In this document: piece after piece, positions 10,201 through 17,591 of the stretch
How positions within the stretch are numbered: position 1 is the stretch's first letter
Layout of the letters: every line of letters begins with the position of its first letter
Source: Oscillospiraceae bacterium
GTDB lineage: Bacteria > Bacillota > Clostridia > Oscillospirales > Ruminococcaceae
Direction: 5' to 3'
Assembly (NCBI GenBank): GCA_021203065.1
Contig: JAJQBX010000032.1
Location: forward strand, 124,001-188,000
DNA length: 64,000 bases
Made by a program: the position numbers and the translations under genes
Notes under the pieces: model-generated
Databases searched by the model: none
What the model saw: only the letters and a program-made list of their open reading frames with translations
What the model was told of the DNA's origin: nothing

Positions 10201-12685
10201 GACGACATCAACGGGTGTTTCAGCTGATACTGAGGTTGTTTTCGCTTCGGGAACAGCTTTTACTACCGGTTCGACTACTGTCAACAATACATTTCAGAAG
10301 CTTCAAGTAAGTAGTGCAAGTGTAATTTCTGCTATATTCGATGATAATTATAGTGATACATACATTGCTGTGACGGTTGAAAATTCCAGCAGTCCCGGCA
10401 GCTTGCAGGTGTTCGTTGAAGGAACATATACAGATACTGGTGGTACAACGTCTTATCCGCAATTAACTACTACTTATCTGTCGCCTTCAGATGTTGATAC
10501 TGATAGTGGCACAAGTGTTGTTTACTTTAGCCTGAGCGCATTAAGGGATTTGCTTGAAAGCAATTACTACGTTCAGGATTACATGACCAGATATGGATAT
10601 ACTGCCGAGGAAGCTGTTACTGCTCTGTGGAACAGTATTGACCTCTGGACTACTGATGGCAATGATAATAACATAACGCTGACCAGCTTCAAGTTTGTTG
10701 GCTCGGCAAATACCGTTAAAGCCTCTGATAGTGGTACGTCTTATAGTTTGTCTGGCTCATGGGGCAGTAGCTGGCATTGGGTGTTTAGCAGTAGTACTGA
10801 GCTTGTAAATGCTCTTAAAACTGAGGGCTCAAAGATTCTTGTAACATATACTTGTTCAGAAGTTACTGAAGCTAATGGTGGAACGTTGGTTGTAGGATTC
10901 CGGGATGGAGACACACCTCAGGTATCTTGCGATTCTTATATAACTGTTTCATCGGCGACAAGCTCCGCAGTTACTGTAGCTATTGATCCATCAAGTTTAA
11001 GCAATTATTCTGACCTGAACTTTGATAATTTCCAATGCCTCTATATTACCAGTAACGGCATAACAGCGACAGTTACCAGCGTGTCAGTGGTTATTCCCGC
11101 CACATCCAGCACCATAACACAGACCTACACTTATGCTGAGACATATGATTCAGCTAAGCCGTTGACAGACAGTTACAGCTGGTATAATTTCCTTTCAAGA
11201 TCAGATGACGTACTGGAAGCTATTCAGACTGATGGTGCTGTTATCTACATAAGCTACACTTGTACTGACGCTGTTCCGACGAGGCTTCGTGTAGGAATTC
11301 AGTATAGTGATAACTATAGTGATCCTGATTGGTATGATATTACTTCTCAAATCAGCGTTGGCAGTGGTTATATAGCAGTGCCGGTTTCAAGCATTGTCAG
11401 TAAATACAGCCTGAGCAACTACAATGAAATCGAGATGGATGCGGTTTATGGCAGTAGCGGTGGCTTGGTCACCATTAATTCCGTCTCCATCCTAATCCCC
11501 TACGACCTCACGGAGAACATTTCCGGTACGATAAACAGCAGTGGGGCTTATACGATTGCGCTTTATGAGCCTTATCTGGGTGGGACTGTGAATGGCTATG
11601 TTTCCATCAATAACTCTCAGGCGGGGCAGTGGAATGCTATTACCAATTCGGCTTCTGAGCCGACTTATGACTATATCGGCGTCAACAGCACCGTTTCGCA
11701 CAATCTCATCACCGGTTATGCGTTCCTCGATGCGGTCTATGCTGACCTTGCTTCTACTGTTGAGATAACGGTCGATGTTACTGCTTATGATTCGTCATAT
11801 GACATCGAGTCGGAACTCAAGTCCCTTTCGTTCATTATTCAGGGCGATAAGTCGGTTGGTAATACCGACGACGGCTATGTGGCGATTGCGACAGTCTCGC
11901 CGGTGAGTGTCACCAATGTAAGCGGCAACACCTACACCGTGACCTACAACGCTTCGGATATAGTATCGGCGTTGAAGAACTTCAATTCCGCTTACACCAA
12001 TGCCGCTGCGGTCTATGCAGATTATAATGCTCTCTGTCTGTCCATGGGAAGCGGTGACACCAGCTTTGCTGCAAACGTTACCGGGCTTCGGGTGCTTTCG
12101 GAAGAGTTCGACGTCGCTGACTTCTACACCTACTCAAGCCTCATCGGCTATGACTACGGCATCCCGTATACCGACGAGAACGGCACAGAGTTCATCTACA
12201 CCCTGAGCGACTCAAACAACTGGACAGTTTCGGTTGCAAATCTGCCGCTTACCTACACGGTTACCGACTCGCAGACCGGTGTGTCCACCACCTACTATCG
12301 TTATTACTACTTCGTAGAGACTGCCCACACCGGCGGCTCGGTTGCCTACACGACGACCTACTCCCAACGTGAGGGCGAGAACGGCGGCGGAGAGATAGTG
12401 ATAACGAACATCGCCACGACCTTCGTCCTGCCGACAACCGGCTGGTCGGGCGACTACAAAACCACGTACGAATTTGGCATAATGCTGATTATACTCGCAC
12501 TTTGCGGTGCGGGAATATACAGAAACATTTCACGTATCAGGAAGAGTCTCGTGAGTGAGCCCTTGCAAGACAAGGTAGACCCGATTGGAAACCACGAGAG
12601 GCTACCGGACGTAAGAAACCGCAAATTCGTAATCCCAAGGATAGTCCGAAAGGGTGATACTCGGGCAGGACCTGAGGATGGGTGA
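4289..12685 (+). CDS. Giant LPTTG cell-wall-anchored surface protein (probable pilus-tip adhesin), 2798 residues
   Basis: The start is the ATG at 4289, behind GGAAGGA; an earlier in-frame GTG at 4271 is unlikely. Residues about 19-42 form a hydrophobic export segment. Residues about 52-175 hold about six Cys/His/Glu-rich repeats of the form HTHTEECY then LICGLEE. Residues about 180-350 look like a CHAP/NlpC-P60-type domain (GYTRYGAWYG), but the usual catalytic Cys is Asp246 (ADWDSVF) and the usual His is Asn307, so it is probably inactive. After an acidic linker come many Thr/Ser/Tyr-rich beta domains, then SpaA/Cna-B-like domains with E-box motifs (YCLKELSGPEGYL; YRLIEESTADGY). The sorting signal LPTTG starts at residue 2714, followed by a membrane segment and basic residues, then an unusual 44-residue tail. 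First gene of the pilin-sortase operon. Ligand unknown. Confidence 0.9.
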   Translation: MRNTVHSYIDRFRHYRHERAVLGSVLLILALFVSITVYWQLRYVGITMTNETYCGYEEHVHTEECYEYTLICGLEESEGHSHTDECYEEQLVLICGLEESDGHTHTEDCYDEEGNLVCTLEECEGHTHTDECYETQLVLICGLEESEGHIHTEECYEKTLICGLEEHTHTVDCLIDLTADVEDATVWEATLPELTGDLRTDVVAIAYSQLGYTESTANYSIGDDGTTHYGYTRYGAWYGSSYADWDSVFVAFCLDYAGISDEFTYNAGAYAWSVDLTNLGYYGTADSYATSIGDIVFIDTDADGKANISAIVVSVGEESVTVIQGNYSITDSEGNTTDRVAFVSYSTVADAIETEVVTLSSESENETAEINPIILGYANISPEASEEEIAEEASADASEEEVVLDENADETITEEDTEIEIETEEVVILTSTATDYITQVNELYTLAISLTAGDTTTAESIWNSLMTIWEQIYAEEEAGTLTLTSEEYGKVNTLTDEIYYYFVETVGYDPYGVATLASTSTGTDSIYYTDGTTTLENSSVTWTASNVSYEDGSFTLELLATFTLSGLQIQPTNGEYATYYIYLPSGVTVSDDMLGVKMNGTDESSTTVTYHYYYRVDANGDYYIEIVFDEADYYNANNVDQELTGKIDYSHYAIAASSVGTEDGNVTISYGDGAKITIPANEIDKGDSESWLQDISISKSSASYDLTNNSITYTVYISSTSGTGVITLDDVMSVVANQSYSGSLTVTNVTVDSVYYQQNIYYSNEYGSWSSWNSETEVTSSNSTIDSNTTAGSDYNVSDTPTSGSDVTITLAPLAGGDGNNISGTSTTADRYVITYTVTFEEGSSTIDASVINEATATATKDGDTVTDEATSTRRVSTSTVSKTHTYNSDTGLITWTITFNANGSNIAGYTLSDDMLSQLLDDLSVSATYNGTSATTADGTDYTVNYENGVITGITFNAVDDDGDGNYDSNTRTYTITYTTDTGLGMGESGKLVYNEVDIYKGQTLVDEDEDSAWVYSSGSLNKSVSAAKDTTTATLNGTTVTARVLNWTSVLTVPSSGIDSESTIEDCLNGNWGYYSLSSTNQWFTYTQLTTFMETLTGTNGAITVVDSYGDTVDSLSYANGDYTISVYGYANDGSSGQTISYADILANPSTYQNYVFTEWKITLNKDISGPGTITFSYATTANIDVVETTQNYTNYIYVNNLSAYATYTERSKVYKTDGNGSSSATTTTTSSGDGTVTWKVYVNADGLSDTSGDFIITDTLPAGVTLQSVYIQLGYSGYSTTLTATTVSGNTTLSSGTLYNQTISGTVTSNGDGTTDVVITIPDDVYYIISEGASNPYIMLTYTTTIDDWDESGEFDDSSVTYDQTTNTYTRSYVLNNSVVVTLNGGSYGNDSQEQDINHTKQGEITSYTHDEVEKSGNYTTLSGTSNTNMVEYEVVLNLDGEDLLDGGDTLTFTDVLKTYDYATSTGQALYATLMRNTVKFYQLYKLEETTYESTGDTYTYVYTDDNNNSVTLYTGSTDITSWSSYESSVYPYTEVDGKITYYYMVQLDIEWDFVYDNTYAWDVTNTLTAEVPDSTPILVTYTYYITATGSSYIALYNTANLTGEGVVKGTETEGGGYSYTDPQSTGTISSAGGLTVYKSGAHSSITIEGVTFGLYVYNFTSGEFEEVLDDTTNEHVTYTTNSSGYLSVSPSYTYDDGGGNTVEAYYVWYKPNTVYCLKELSGPEGYLIDTETEYYFFWYDSTSTDYPYTSMVYPSGVTSSDVSAVTTKSNTTLSISNQPITTLTLTKVSSSDSTTTIPGATFALYRWSGSRSAWVKIGTYTTDASGKISITYDEDLFDYNRAYRLIEESTADGYNIAWDDVTEFYFYWSSDENGGEVTGPDGWGESGKYASVIDLSDGSQTVTATNSPTSTTISVQKVWIDENGSIVTDTTGYSSTVQLYYYVGDADGNPIRISGTTPASSLELITLTTSTGVSADTEVVFASGTAFTTGSTTVNNTFQKLQVSSASVISAIFDDNYSDTYIAVTVENSSSPGSLQVFVEGTYTDTGGTTSYPQLTTTYLSPSDVDTDSGTSVVYFSLSALRDLLESNYYVQDYMTRYGYTAEEAVTALWNSIDLWTTDGNDNNITLTSFKFVGSANTVKASDSGTSYSLSGSWGSSWHWVFSSSTELVNALKTEGSKILVTYTCSEVTEANGGTLVVGFRDGDTPQVSCDSYITVSSATSSAVTVAIDPSSLSNYSDLNFDNFQCLYITSNGITATVTSVSVVIPATSSTITQTYTYAETYDSAKPLTDSYSWYNFLSRSDDVLEAIQTDGAVIYISYTCTDAVPTRLRVGIQYSDNYSDPDWYDITSQISVGSGYIAVPVSSIVSKYSLSNYNEIEMDAVYGSSGGLVTINSVSILIPYDLTENISGTINSSGAYTIALYEPYLGGTVNGYVSINNSQAGQWNAITNSASEPTYDYIGVNSTVSHNLITGYAFLDAVYADLASTVEITVDVTAYDSSYDIESELKSLSFIIQGDKSVGNTDDGYVAIATVSPVSVTNVSGNTYTVTYNASDIVSALKNFNSAYTNAAAVYADYNALCLSMGSGDTSFAANVTGLRVLSEEFDVADFYTYSSLIGYDYGIPYTDENGTEFIYTLSDSNNWTVSVANLPLTYTVTDSQTGVSTTYYRYYYFVETAHTGGSVAYTTTYSQREGENGGGEIVITNIATTFVLPTTGWSGDYKTTYEFGIMLIILALCGAGIYRNISRIRKSLVSEPLQDKVDPIGNHERLPDVRNRKFVIPRIVRKGDTRAGPEDG

Positions 12686-12790
12686 CCACACCCCAAATGG
12701 ATTTCGGGGGGGTAATGCCTCCTGCCGGAAGCAGTAACTCCGGACAGATATAACATCTGAAAATACTGCAAAAATATCTAAAGGAGTTCA
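12553..12790 (+). other. Structured, unexplained segment covering the C-terminal tail codons and the gap to the pilin gene
   Basis: The DNA changes character after the basic residues that should end the sorting signal. Short hairpins lie close together: CCTTG/CAAGG (12561-12575), GGGTG/CACCC (12680-12693), CCGGA/TCCGG (12725-12743) and CAGAT/ATCTG (12745-12759). The first half is also translated as the odd tail of the giant protein; the second half is the intergenic gap. It may be an inserted structured RNA element or an mRNA stability/processing element. I cannot assign it to a known RNA family. Confidence 0.3.
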
Positions 12791-12795
12791 TATTA

Positions 12796-14508
12796 ATGAA
12801 AAAGTTAAACAAATTATTGGCGATAGTCTTAGCTATAGCGATGATTATGAGCTTGACCGTTGCCGCTGGAGCAACAGGAACAGCTTCTATTACGATAAGC
12901 AACGCATCTGACGGCGAAACATATAGCGCTTGGAAGATCTTTGATGCAACTGAGGTTGCCGGCAGTAGCCCTGCTCAGTATACATATACAATCAGCACAT
13001 CAAGTGCTTTCTACAGCGCAATCAGTACTGCTGTTGCGGCAGGAGGAACTCTTAACAGCTATCTTACGCTTACACAGTCTGCTGCAGATTCAACAGTATA
13101 CGTTGTTGAATATATAGGTACAACAGGGAATGAGGATGCTTTCACCGCTGCCTTGGCAACAGTAATCGAGGGGGTTTTGTCAGGCGCAAATGCTCCATCT
13201 GCTGACAAAACAGCTGTTGCAACAAGCGGAACAGCAACAATGTCTGATCTTGATGCCGGTTACTACTACGTTTCTACTACCGTTGGTACAGTTGTAGTTT
13301 TGGATACCACTAACATTGCGATTAATGACAAAAACTCAAAGCCTTCCGCTGACAAGCAGGTTTCCGATGATGGCACAACTTATGCCGACTCGAACAGCGC
13401 AGCTGTAGGCGACACAGTTTACTTCAAGACAACAGTCTCTGGCATCTATGGCTCAACCAGCCTCAGGCTCCATGACCTTATGGATGCAGGATTGACGTTT
13501 AGTGGAATTACATCGGTTGTTTTATACACTAGCGATTCTGCTCAAACTGGCACGACATTAACATCAGGTGCAAGCGGACAGGGATACACTTTGTATACAA
13601 ATGCTAGTGACCCTGATGCTTTCTATCTGATTGATACTTCAGAATATACATGGAACACGACTGATTACTATTACTTGGATAGTGGCACATATACATTGGA
13701 TACCGTTGGTAATAACAGTGGTGACTTCGATTCTACTAAAACCTACTATATCAAGAGCACATTCGATATGACCTTTGACTATTCGGATGTTACTGGCATT
13801 GAAAAGACTGGTTATATCGTTGTGACCTACACTGCAACGGTCAATTCGAACGCTGTTATTTACTCAACTACTGGCGATAGCAATGACAATGAAACTTACG
13901 TTTCATTTGGCGCAACCTCATATTCCGAGCCGCAGAATACGCAGACCTATGTATACAAGATGAACATCTTCAAGTATACTGGAACTCTTGACGCATCTTC
14001 TACAACCCTCGCTGGTGCAGTATTCGAGATTTATCGCTATACTGATAATACACAAACTACTAAGGAGTATGCTATAGTCGATACGAATAATGTTATTACC
14101 AGTTGGACGCAAACAGAATCAGAGGCTTCAAAGTTCACATCAACAGACGGTTCTCTCATCACTGTTTCCGGCTTCGATGCTAACGAAACCTACTATATCC
14201 ACGAAACCTCTGCTCCTACTGGTTATAATCCGTTGAGTGGCGATGTTCCGTTTACTATTGATGATGGCACAAATAGCACTCAAGGCTATGTTACTTACGA
14301 TACTAATTCCCAGAATACCACTACACTTACTGCTTTCAGCAGTGTTACAGCTCAGACCATCGTTCCTATCGAGAACAAGACCGGTTCTGAGATGCCTGAA
14401 ACCGGTGGCATCGGTACTACCATCTTCTACATCGTTGGTGGTGTACTGGTAGTCGGGGCGATTGTGCTTTTGATTACTAAGAAGAGAATTGGCAAGGATG
14501 GGGAGTAA
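12796..14508 (+). CDS. Backbone (major) pilin with MPETG sorting signal
   Basis: 570 residues; the ATG follows AAAGGAG at a good distance. Residues 1-27 are a signal peptide. The layout is that of isopeptide fimbrial subunits (FimA/SpaA type): an N-terminal D1-like domain (YSAWKIFDATEV), a D2 domain from about residue 185, and a C-terminal Cna-B/SpaA-like domain (residues about 390-530). That last domain starts near a YVYKMNIFKYTG stretch, whose lysines could serve in isopeptide or polymer linkage, and has the E-box YYIHETSAPTGY. The sorting motif is MPETG at residue 533, an LPXTG variant with Met for Leu, then a membrane helix and KKR. It is directly followed by a class C sortase, the usual polymerising enzyme, so this is probably the shaft subunit. 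Confidence 0.9.
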   Translation: MKKLNKLLAIVLAIAMIMSLTVAAGATGTASITISNASDGETYSAWKIFDATEVAGSSPAQYTYTISTSSAFYSAISTAVAAGGTLNSYLTLTQSAADSTVYVVEYIGTTGNEDAFTAALATVIEGVLSGANAPSADKTAVATSGTATMSDLDAGYYYVSTTVGTVVVLDTTNIAINDKNSKPSADKQVSDDGTTYADSNSAAVGDTVYFKTTVSGIYGSTSLRLHDLMDAGLTFSGITSVVLYTSDSAQTGTTLTSGASGQGYTLYTNASDPDAFYLIDTSEYTWNTTDYYYLDSGTYTLDTVGNNSGDFDSTKTYYIKSTFDMTFDYSDVTGIEKTGYIVVTYTATVNSNAVIYSTTGDSNDNETYVSFGATSYSEPQNTQTYVYKMNIFKYTGTLDASSTTLAGAVFEIYRYTDNTQTTKEYAIVDTNNVITSWTQTESEASKFTSTDGSLITVSGFDANETYYIHETSAPTGYNPLSGDVPFTIDDGTNSTQGYVTYDTNSQNTTTLTAFSSVTAQTIVPIENKTGSEMPETGGIGTTIFYIVGGVLVVGAIVLLITKKRIGKDGE

Positions 14509-14536
14509 TACTCGCTGACAGTTCCCCACAGCGTAT

Positions 14537-14569
14537 CCTCTCTGCCAGCCTGTTTGGCTGACGGAGAGG
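14537..14569 (+). other. Intercistronic stem-loop between pilin and sortase genes
   Basis: CCTCTCTGCCAGCC pairs with GGCTGACGGAGAGG across a five-base loop, with one G-U and one C-A mismatch. No T-run follows, so it is not a standard terminator. It could protect the pilin mRNA 3' end or lower sortase expression relative to pilin, as processing hairpins do. Confidence 0.5.
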
Positions 14570-14609
14570 GTTTGCGGGGGAGAGAATTCATACTTAAAGG
14601 AGTGAAGCT

Positions 14610-15551
14610 ATGCAAAATCAGAATAATAACGACTTCACTCCCAAAGTCATGACCGTCTCCGAAGTCCGGCACAGGAAAAGAAACCGGCGGCGGGCGGAGG
14701 GGAAGAAACGGTCTTTTGTCACACCTCTGCTTCTTGCAATTCTCTTACTGGGGCTGGCTATTGTCATCTACCCGACTTTCTCGAACTGGTGGAACTCACA
14801 GGTTCAGACTCGGGCGGTGGCGAATTATGATGAGGCGGTTTCTAACCTTTCGGAGACCGACTATTCGGCTTATTTCGAGGCGGCTTATGCTTTTAATGAG
14901 TCTATAGCCCGGATAGGCTCGGCGACTACCATCACAAATCCGGAGGTTCTGGAGGGGTATGAGAGCTTACTGAACGTTTCCGGGACGGGAATAATGGGGT
15001 ATATTACGATTGAGAAGATTGACGTCCTGCTTCCAATCTATCACGGCACTTCCTCGAGCGTTTTGCAGGTTGGTGCCGGGCATCTTGAGGGGACGAGCTT
15101 GCCTGTAGGAGGGGAGAGCACACATTGCGTTCTTTCAGCGCACAGAGGGCTTCCGAGCGCAACGCTCTTCACGCACCTCGATCAGATGGAAATCGGTGAC
15201 ACATTCACAATTACCGTTCTCAACGAGGTTCTCACCTATGAGGTCGACCAGATTTCTATCGTTTATCCGTATGAAATTGAGAGCATCTACGTCGAAGAGG
15301 GTCAGGATTATGTGACGCTTATGACCTGCACCCCTTATGGAATCAACACCCAACGCCTTCTGGTAAGGGGTCACCGGATTGAGACTGAGGAGGCGCAGAA
15401 GACCATCAAGGTCACAGCGGAGGCATACAAGATCGACACGATTTTAGTTTCCATTGGCGTGGCTATTCCGCTTGTAATATTACTGTTCGTATTGGCGTCG
15501 CTTCCGAGAAAAAAGAAGCATTATGATGACAGAGGAATTGATGACACCTGA
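14610..15551 (+). CDS. srtC: Class C sortase, pilus-polymerising
   Basis: 313 residues; the ATG follows AAAGGAG. A basic N-terminus (HRKRNRRR) precedes a membrane helix at about 36-55, and a second hydrophobic segment lies near the C-terminus (about 283-302) before RKKKHYDD. That two-anchor layout is typical of class C sortases. The catalytic triad is His178 (SAHRGLP), Cys240 (TLMTCTPYGINTQRLLVRG) and Arg249. The DPF/DPW lid motif common in streptococcal SrtC is not seen; the corresponding area reads TNPEVLEGYESLLNVSG. The enzyme would cleave the sorting signal of the upstream pilin and join subunits through lysine. Confidence 0.92.
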   Translation: MQNQNNNDFTPKVMTVSEVRHRKRNRRRAEGKKRSFVTPLLLAILLLGLAIVIYPTFSNWWNSQVQTRAVANYDEAVSNLSETDYSAYFEAAYAFNESIARIGSATTITNPEVLEGYESLLNVSGTGIMGYITIEKIDVLLPIYHGTSSSVLQVGAGHLEGTSLPVGGESTHCVLSAHRGLPSATLFTHLDQMEIGDTFTITVLNEVLTYEVDQISIVYPYEIESIYVEEGQDYVTLMTCTPYGINTQRLLVRGHRIETEEAQKTIKVTAEAYKIDTILVSIGVAIPLVILLFVLASLPRKKKHYDDRGIDDT

Positions 15552-15599
15552 GAAAAGTAATAAGGGACTTTTGCATGAATGAAAAAGCTTGGGCAGCAC

Positions 15600-15628
15600 T
15601 TGAATATTGGAACGGCGTATGCTACAAT
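15600..15628 (+). promoter_or_regulatory. Sigma-A promoter upstream of radC
   Basis: TTGAAT (15600-15605), a 17-base spacer and TACAAT (15623-15628), starting transcription about 28 bases before the radC start. It separates radC from the pilus operon. Confidence 0.65.
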
Positions 15629-15662
15629 AGCTCAGATACTGTTTAAGAAAGGTTGAAGAAAC

Positions 15663-16397
15663 ATGGCTAAAAGTCCCGACAGCAAAAGCAAGGTGTCTGC
15701 CGACGAAAATTCCCATAAAGGTCATCGCGATCGCCTGAGAAATCAGTTTCTTGCGAATGGGCTTGACAGCTTTTATGATCATCAGGCACTTGAACTTCTG
15801 CTTTTCTACGCAATTCCAAGAGCTGACACTAATCCTGTTGCGCATGCGCTCATCAATCGTTTTGGCAGTATTTCAAACATACTGAATGCCAGCTATGATG
15901 ACTTGCTCACTGTTGATGGAGTGGGAGAGAGCGTTGCATGCTTTCTCAAGATTCTTCCTGAATTTTTCAGAAAGTATCTGCTATCCCGGATAGATGGAGA
16001 GAAGCTTGAAACAACCGAAGACCTCTGCCGATATTTTTTGTATAAACTGTATGCAGTACAGGTTGAACAGCTCTGGCTGACATTTCTTGACGACAAGCTT
16101 GGCATAGTTTCGAGCGTCAAAATATCGGAGGGTAACGGCTCTTCTGTAGCATTGGATGTTTGCAAAATAGTTACTGAGGCTCCCAAAAAGAAGTGCACAA
16201 GATGCGTTCTTGCTCATAATCATCCCTTTGGAGATGCGAAACCATCAGAAGATGATGAGCGTCTCACCGAATGTGTCAGGACATGTCTTGGGAACATGGG
16301 CATTGCGCTTATCGATCATATCATCGTTTCAGGAACGGAGGCGTGTTCAATGTTCTATAACGATGTCGTAAAGCTTGAAGATGACCTTGGAGAGTAA
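15663..16397 (+). CDS. radC: RadC family protein (JAB/MPN domain, UPF0758)
   Basis: 244 residues. The N-terminal half has helix-hairpin-helix character typical of RadC (ALELLLFYAIPRADTNPVAH; LLTVDGVGESVACFLK). The C-terminal half is a JAB1/MPN metalloprotease-like domain with the signature AHNHPFGDAKPSEDD, which supplies the H-x-H and Asp metal ligands; the family usually reads HNHPSGD, so Phe replaces Ser here. The biochemical role of RadC is unsettled; the old DNA-repair name is not well supported. It is probably a housekeeping gene placed between two pilus-related clusters. Confidence 0.9.
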   Translation: MAKSPDSKSKVSADENSHKGHRDRLRNQFLANGLDSFYDHQALELLLFYAIPRADTNPVAHALINRFGSISNILNASYDDLLTVDGVGESVACFLKILPEFFRKYLLSRIDGEKLETTEDLCRYFLYKLYAVQVEQLWLTFLDDKLGIVSSVKISEGNGSSVALDVCKIVTEAPKKKCTRCVLAHNHPFGDAKPSEDDERLTECVRTCLGNMGIALIDHIIVSGTEACSMFYNDVVKLEDDLGE

Positions 16398-16481
16398 TGG
16401 AAGCTACGCTTTATGCTCATCTGCATGTTAAGAGGTTTTATTTCAGTAAGCATTTAGTTTTATAATTTCGGAGGCGATCTT

Positions 16482-16940
16482 GTGGGGCTTTTCAAATCAG
16501 AACAAAAAGGCATCAAGCTTAAGAAGCTCAGCCGTGAGGAATTAGTCGAGATTATCTACGCACTCCAGAAGAGCCAGCAGTCATTGAAAGAAGAAAACGA
16601 CGAGCTCAAGAAGCGAATCTCCGAAAACGAACAGGTCATAAGCCACTTCGGAACGGTTGCCGACGCTTCACAGAGTCTTAATGATATTTTTACCGAGGCG
16701 CAGAAGGCTTTGGAGCAGTACCTGCTCGCTATCAAGGTCACTGCCGGTGGCGGCTACAGCAGTGGCGTCGACGTCCAGCTCGCCCAGTATAAGGCGGAGG
16801 AGATAGTCGCCAAGGCAAACCGTCAGGCGGAGGAGATTCTCGCAGAAGCCAGAATGAAAGTTGATAACGCTTTGGAGCTTGTAAGAAGAGTCGACAGCGA
16901 ATATTCCTCGTATGCGGCTCTTGAAGATGAAGCCGAATAA
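16482..16940 (+). CDS. Coiled-coil DivIVA-like protein
   Basis: 152 residues from a GTG with GGAGG eight bases before it. Residues about 15-55 are a predicted coiled coil rich in Glu/Lys (LKEENDELKKRISENEQ). A second helical coil at about 60-150 (AEEIVAKANRQAEEILAEAR) resembles DivIVA-like and ATP-synthase-subunit-like helices. There is no export signal. The stop is 12 bases before the signal peptidase start, so the two are probably cotranscribed. A role in cell-pole or septum organisation is plausible for the family but unproven here. Confidence 0.65.
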   Translation: MGLFKSEQKGIKLKKLSREELVEIIYALQKSQQSLKEENDELKKRISENEQVISHFGTVADASQSLNDIFTEAQKALEQYLLAIKVTAGGGYSSGVDVQLAQYKAEEIVAKANRQAEEILAEARMKVDNALELVRRVDSEYSSYAALEDEAE

Positions 16941-16952
16941 GGGGAGCTTACA

Positions 16953-17546
16953 TTGTTTAATCATAAAAAGAATCGTGAGCTTGTTCTCCCTACTGAAGAG
17001 GAAGTATTGAGTGAGCGTAAGCGTCTCAGGCGAAGAAGAAGGTTCATAGCAACGCTCAGGACGACTGTGTATGCACTGATTGTAGTTGCCGCAGTGGCGG
17101 TGCTTCTTGCGACACTATTCCTGCCCGTCCTGCAGGTTTCAGGCTCAAGCATGGAGCCGACCCTTTCTGACGACGATATTATCCTCCTCGTGAAGACAGA
17201 TAACCTCAAAACTGGCGACCTCATCGGCTTCTACTATCAGAACAAGCTTCTTTTGAAGAGAGTCATAGGAGTTGCCGGAGACGTCATAGACATTGACGAA
17301 GAGGGAAACGTCACCGTAAACGGTGAGCTCCTCGATGAGCCATATGTAACAAACAAATCATTAGGGGAGTGCGACATAGAGCTCCCATATCAGGTTCCTG
17401 AAAGCAGGGTTTTCGTGATGGGCGACAACAGAGCGACGTCCATCGACTCCCGCAGCAGCGCAATCGGCTGCATCGAACAGGATCAGATAGTAGGAAAGGT
17501 TCTTATAAGAATTTACCCGTTCAATAAAATCTCAATCATAAGCTGA
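16953..17546 (+). CDS. lepB: Signal peptidase I
   Basis: 197 residues from a TTG start preceded by GGGGAG. One N-terminal membrane helix (about 36-60) is followed by the catalytic serine in SGSSMEPT (Ser66) and the catalytic lysine in LLKRVIGVAGD (Lys102). The later box FVMGDNRATSIDSR is the usual GDN-x-SxDSR family motif. It removes signal peptides of secreted proteins at the outer face of the membrane. The next two genes encode an LPQTG protein and a sortase, so this copy may serve pilin export, as in several Gram-positive pilus loci. Confidence 0.94.
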   Translation: MFNHKKNRELVLPTEEEVLSERKRLRRRRRFIATLRTTVYALIVVAAVAVLLATLFLPVLQVSGSSMEPTLSDDDIILLVKTDNLKTGDLIGFYYQNKLLLKRVIGVAGDVIDIDEEGNVTVNGELLDEPYVTNKSLGECDIELPYQVPESRVFVMGDNRATSIDSRSSAIGCIEQDQIVGKVLIRIYPFNKISIIS

Positions 17547-17591
17547 GAACGGCAACATCCGGCTTATTGACGACCAAGGGAGGGACGATAG

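Noticed and set aside
12553..12790. tmRNA, RNase P, SRP RNA or complete group II intron
   Set aside because: CCGGAAGCAG and GTGAG are suggestive only. No tRNA-like ends, no domain V and no reverse transcriptase are present.
14537..14569. Intrinsic terminator after the pilin gene
   Set aside because: The stem is good but GTTTGCGGGG follows instead of a T-run; better read as a processing or stability hairpin.
15663..16397. Part of a mobile element carrying radC
   Set aside because: No transposase, integrase or phage genes flank it, and it has an ordinary promoter.
16437..16466. Promoter of the coiled-coil protein gene (TATAAT at 16461)
   Set aside because: Transcription would start inside or after the GGAGG ribosome site, and no proper -35 box is present.
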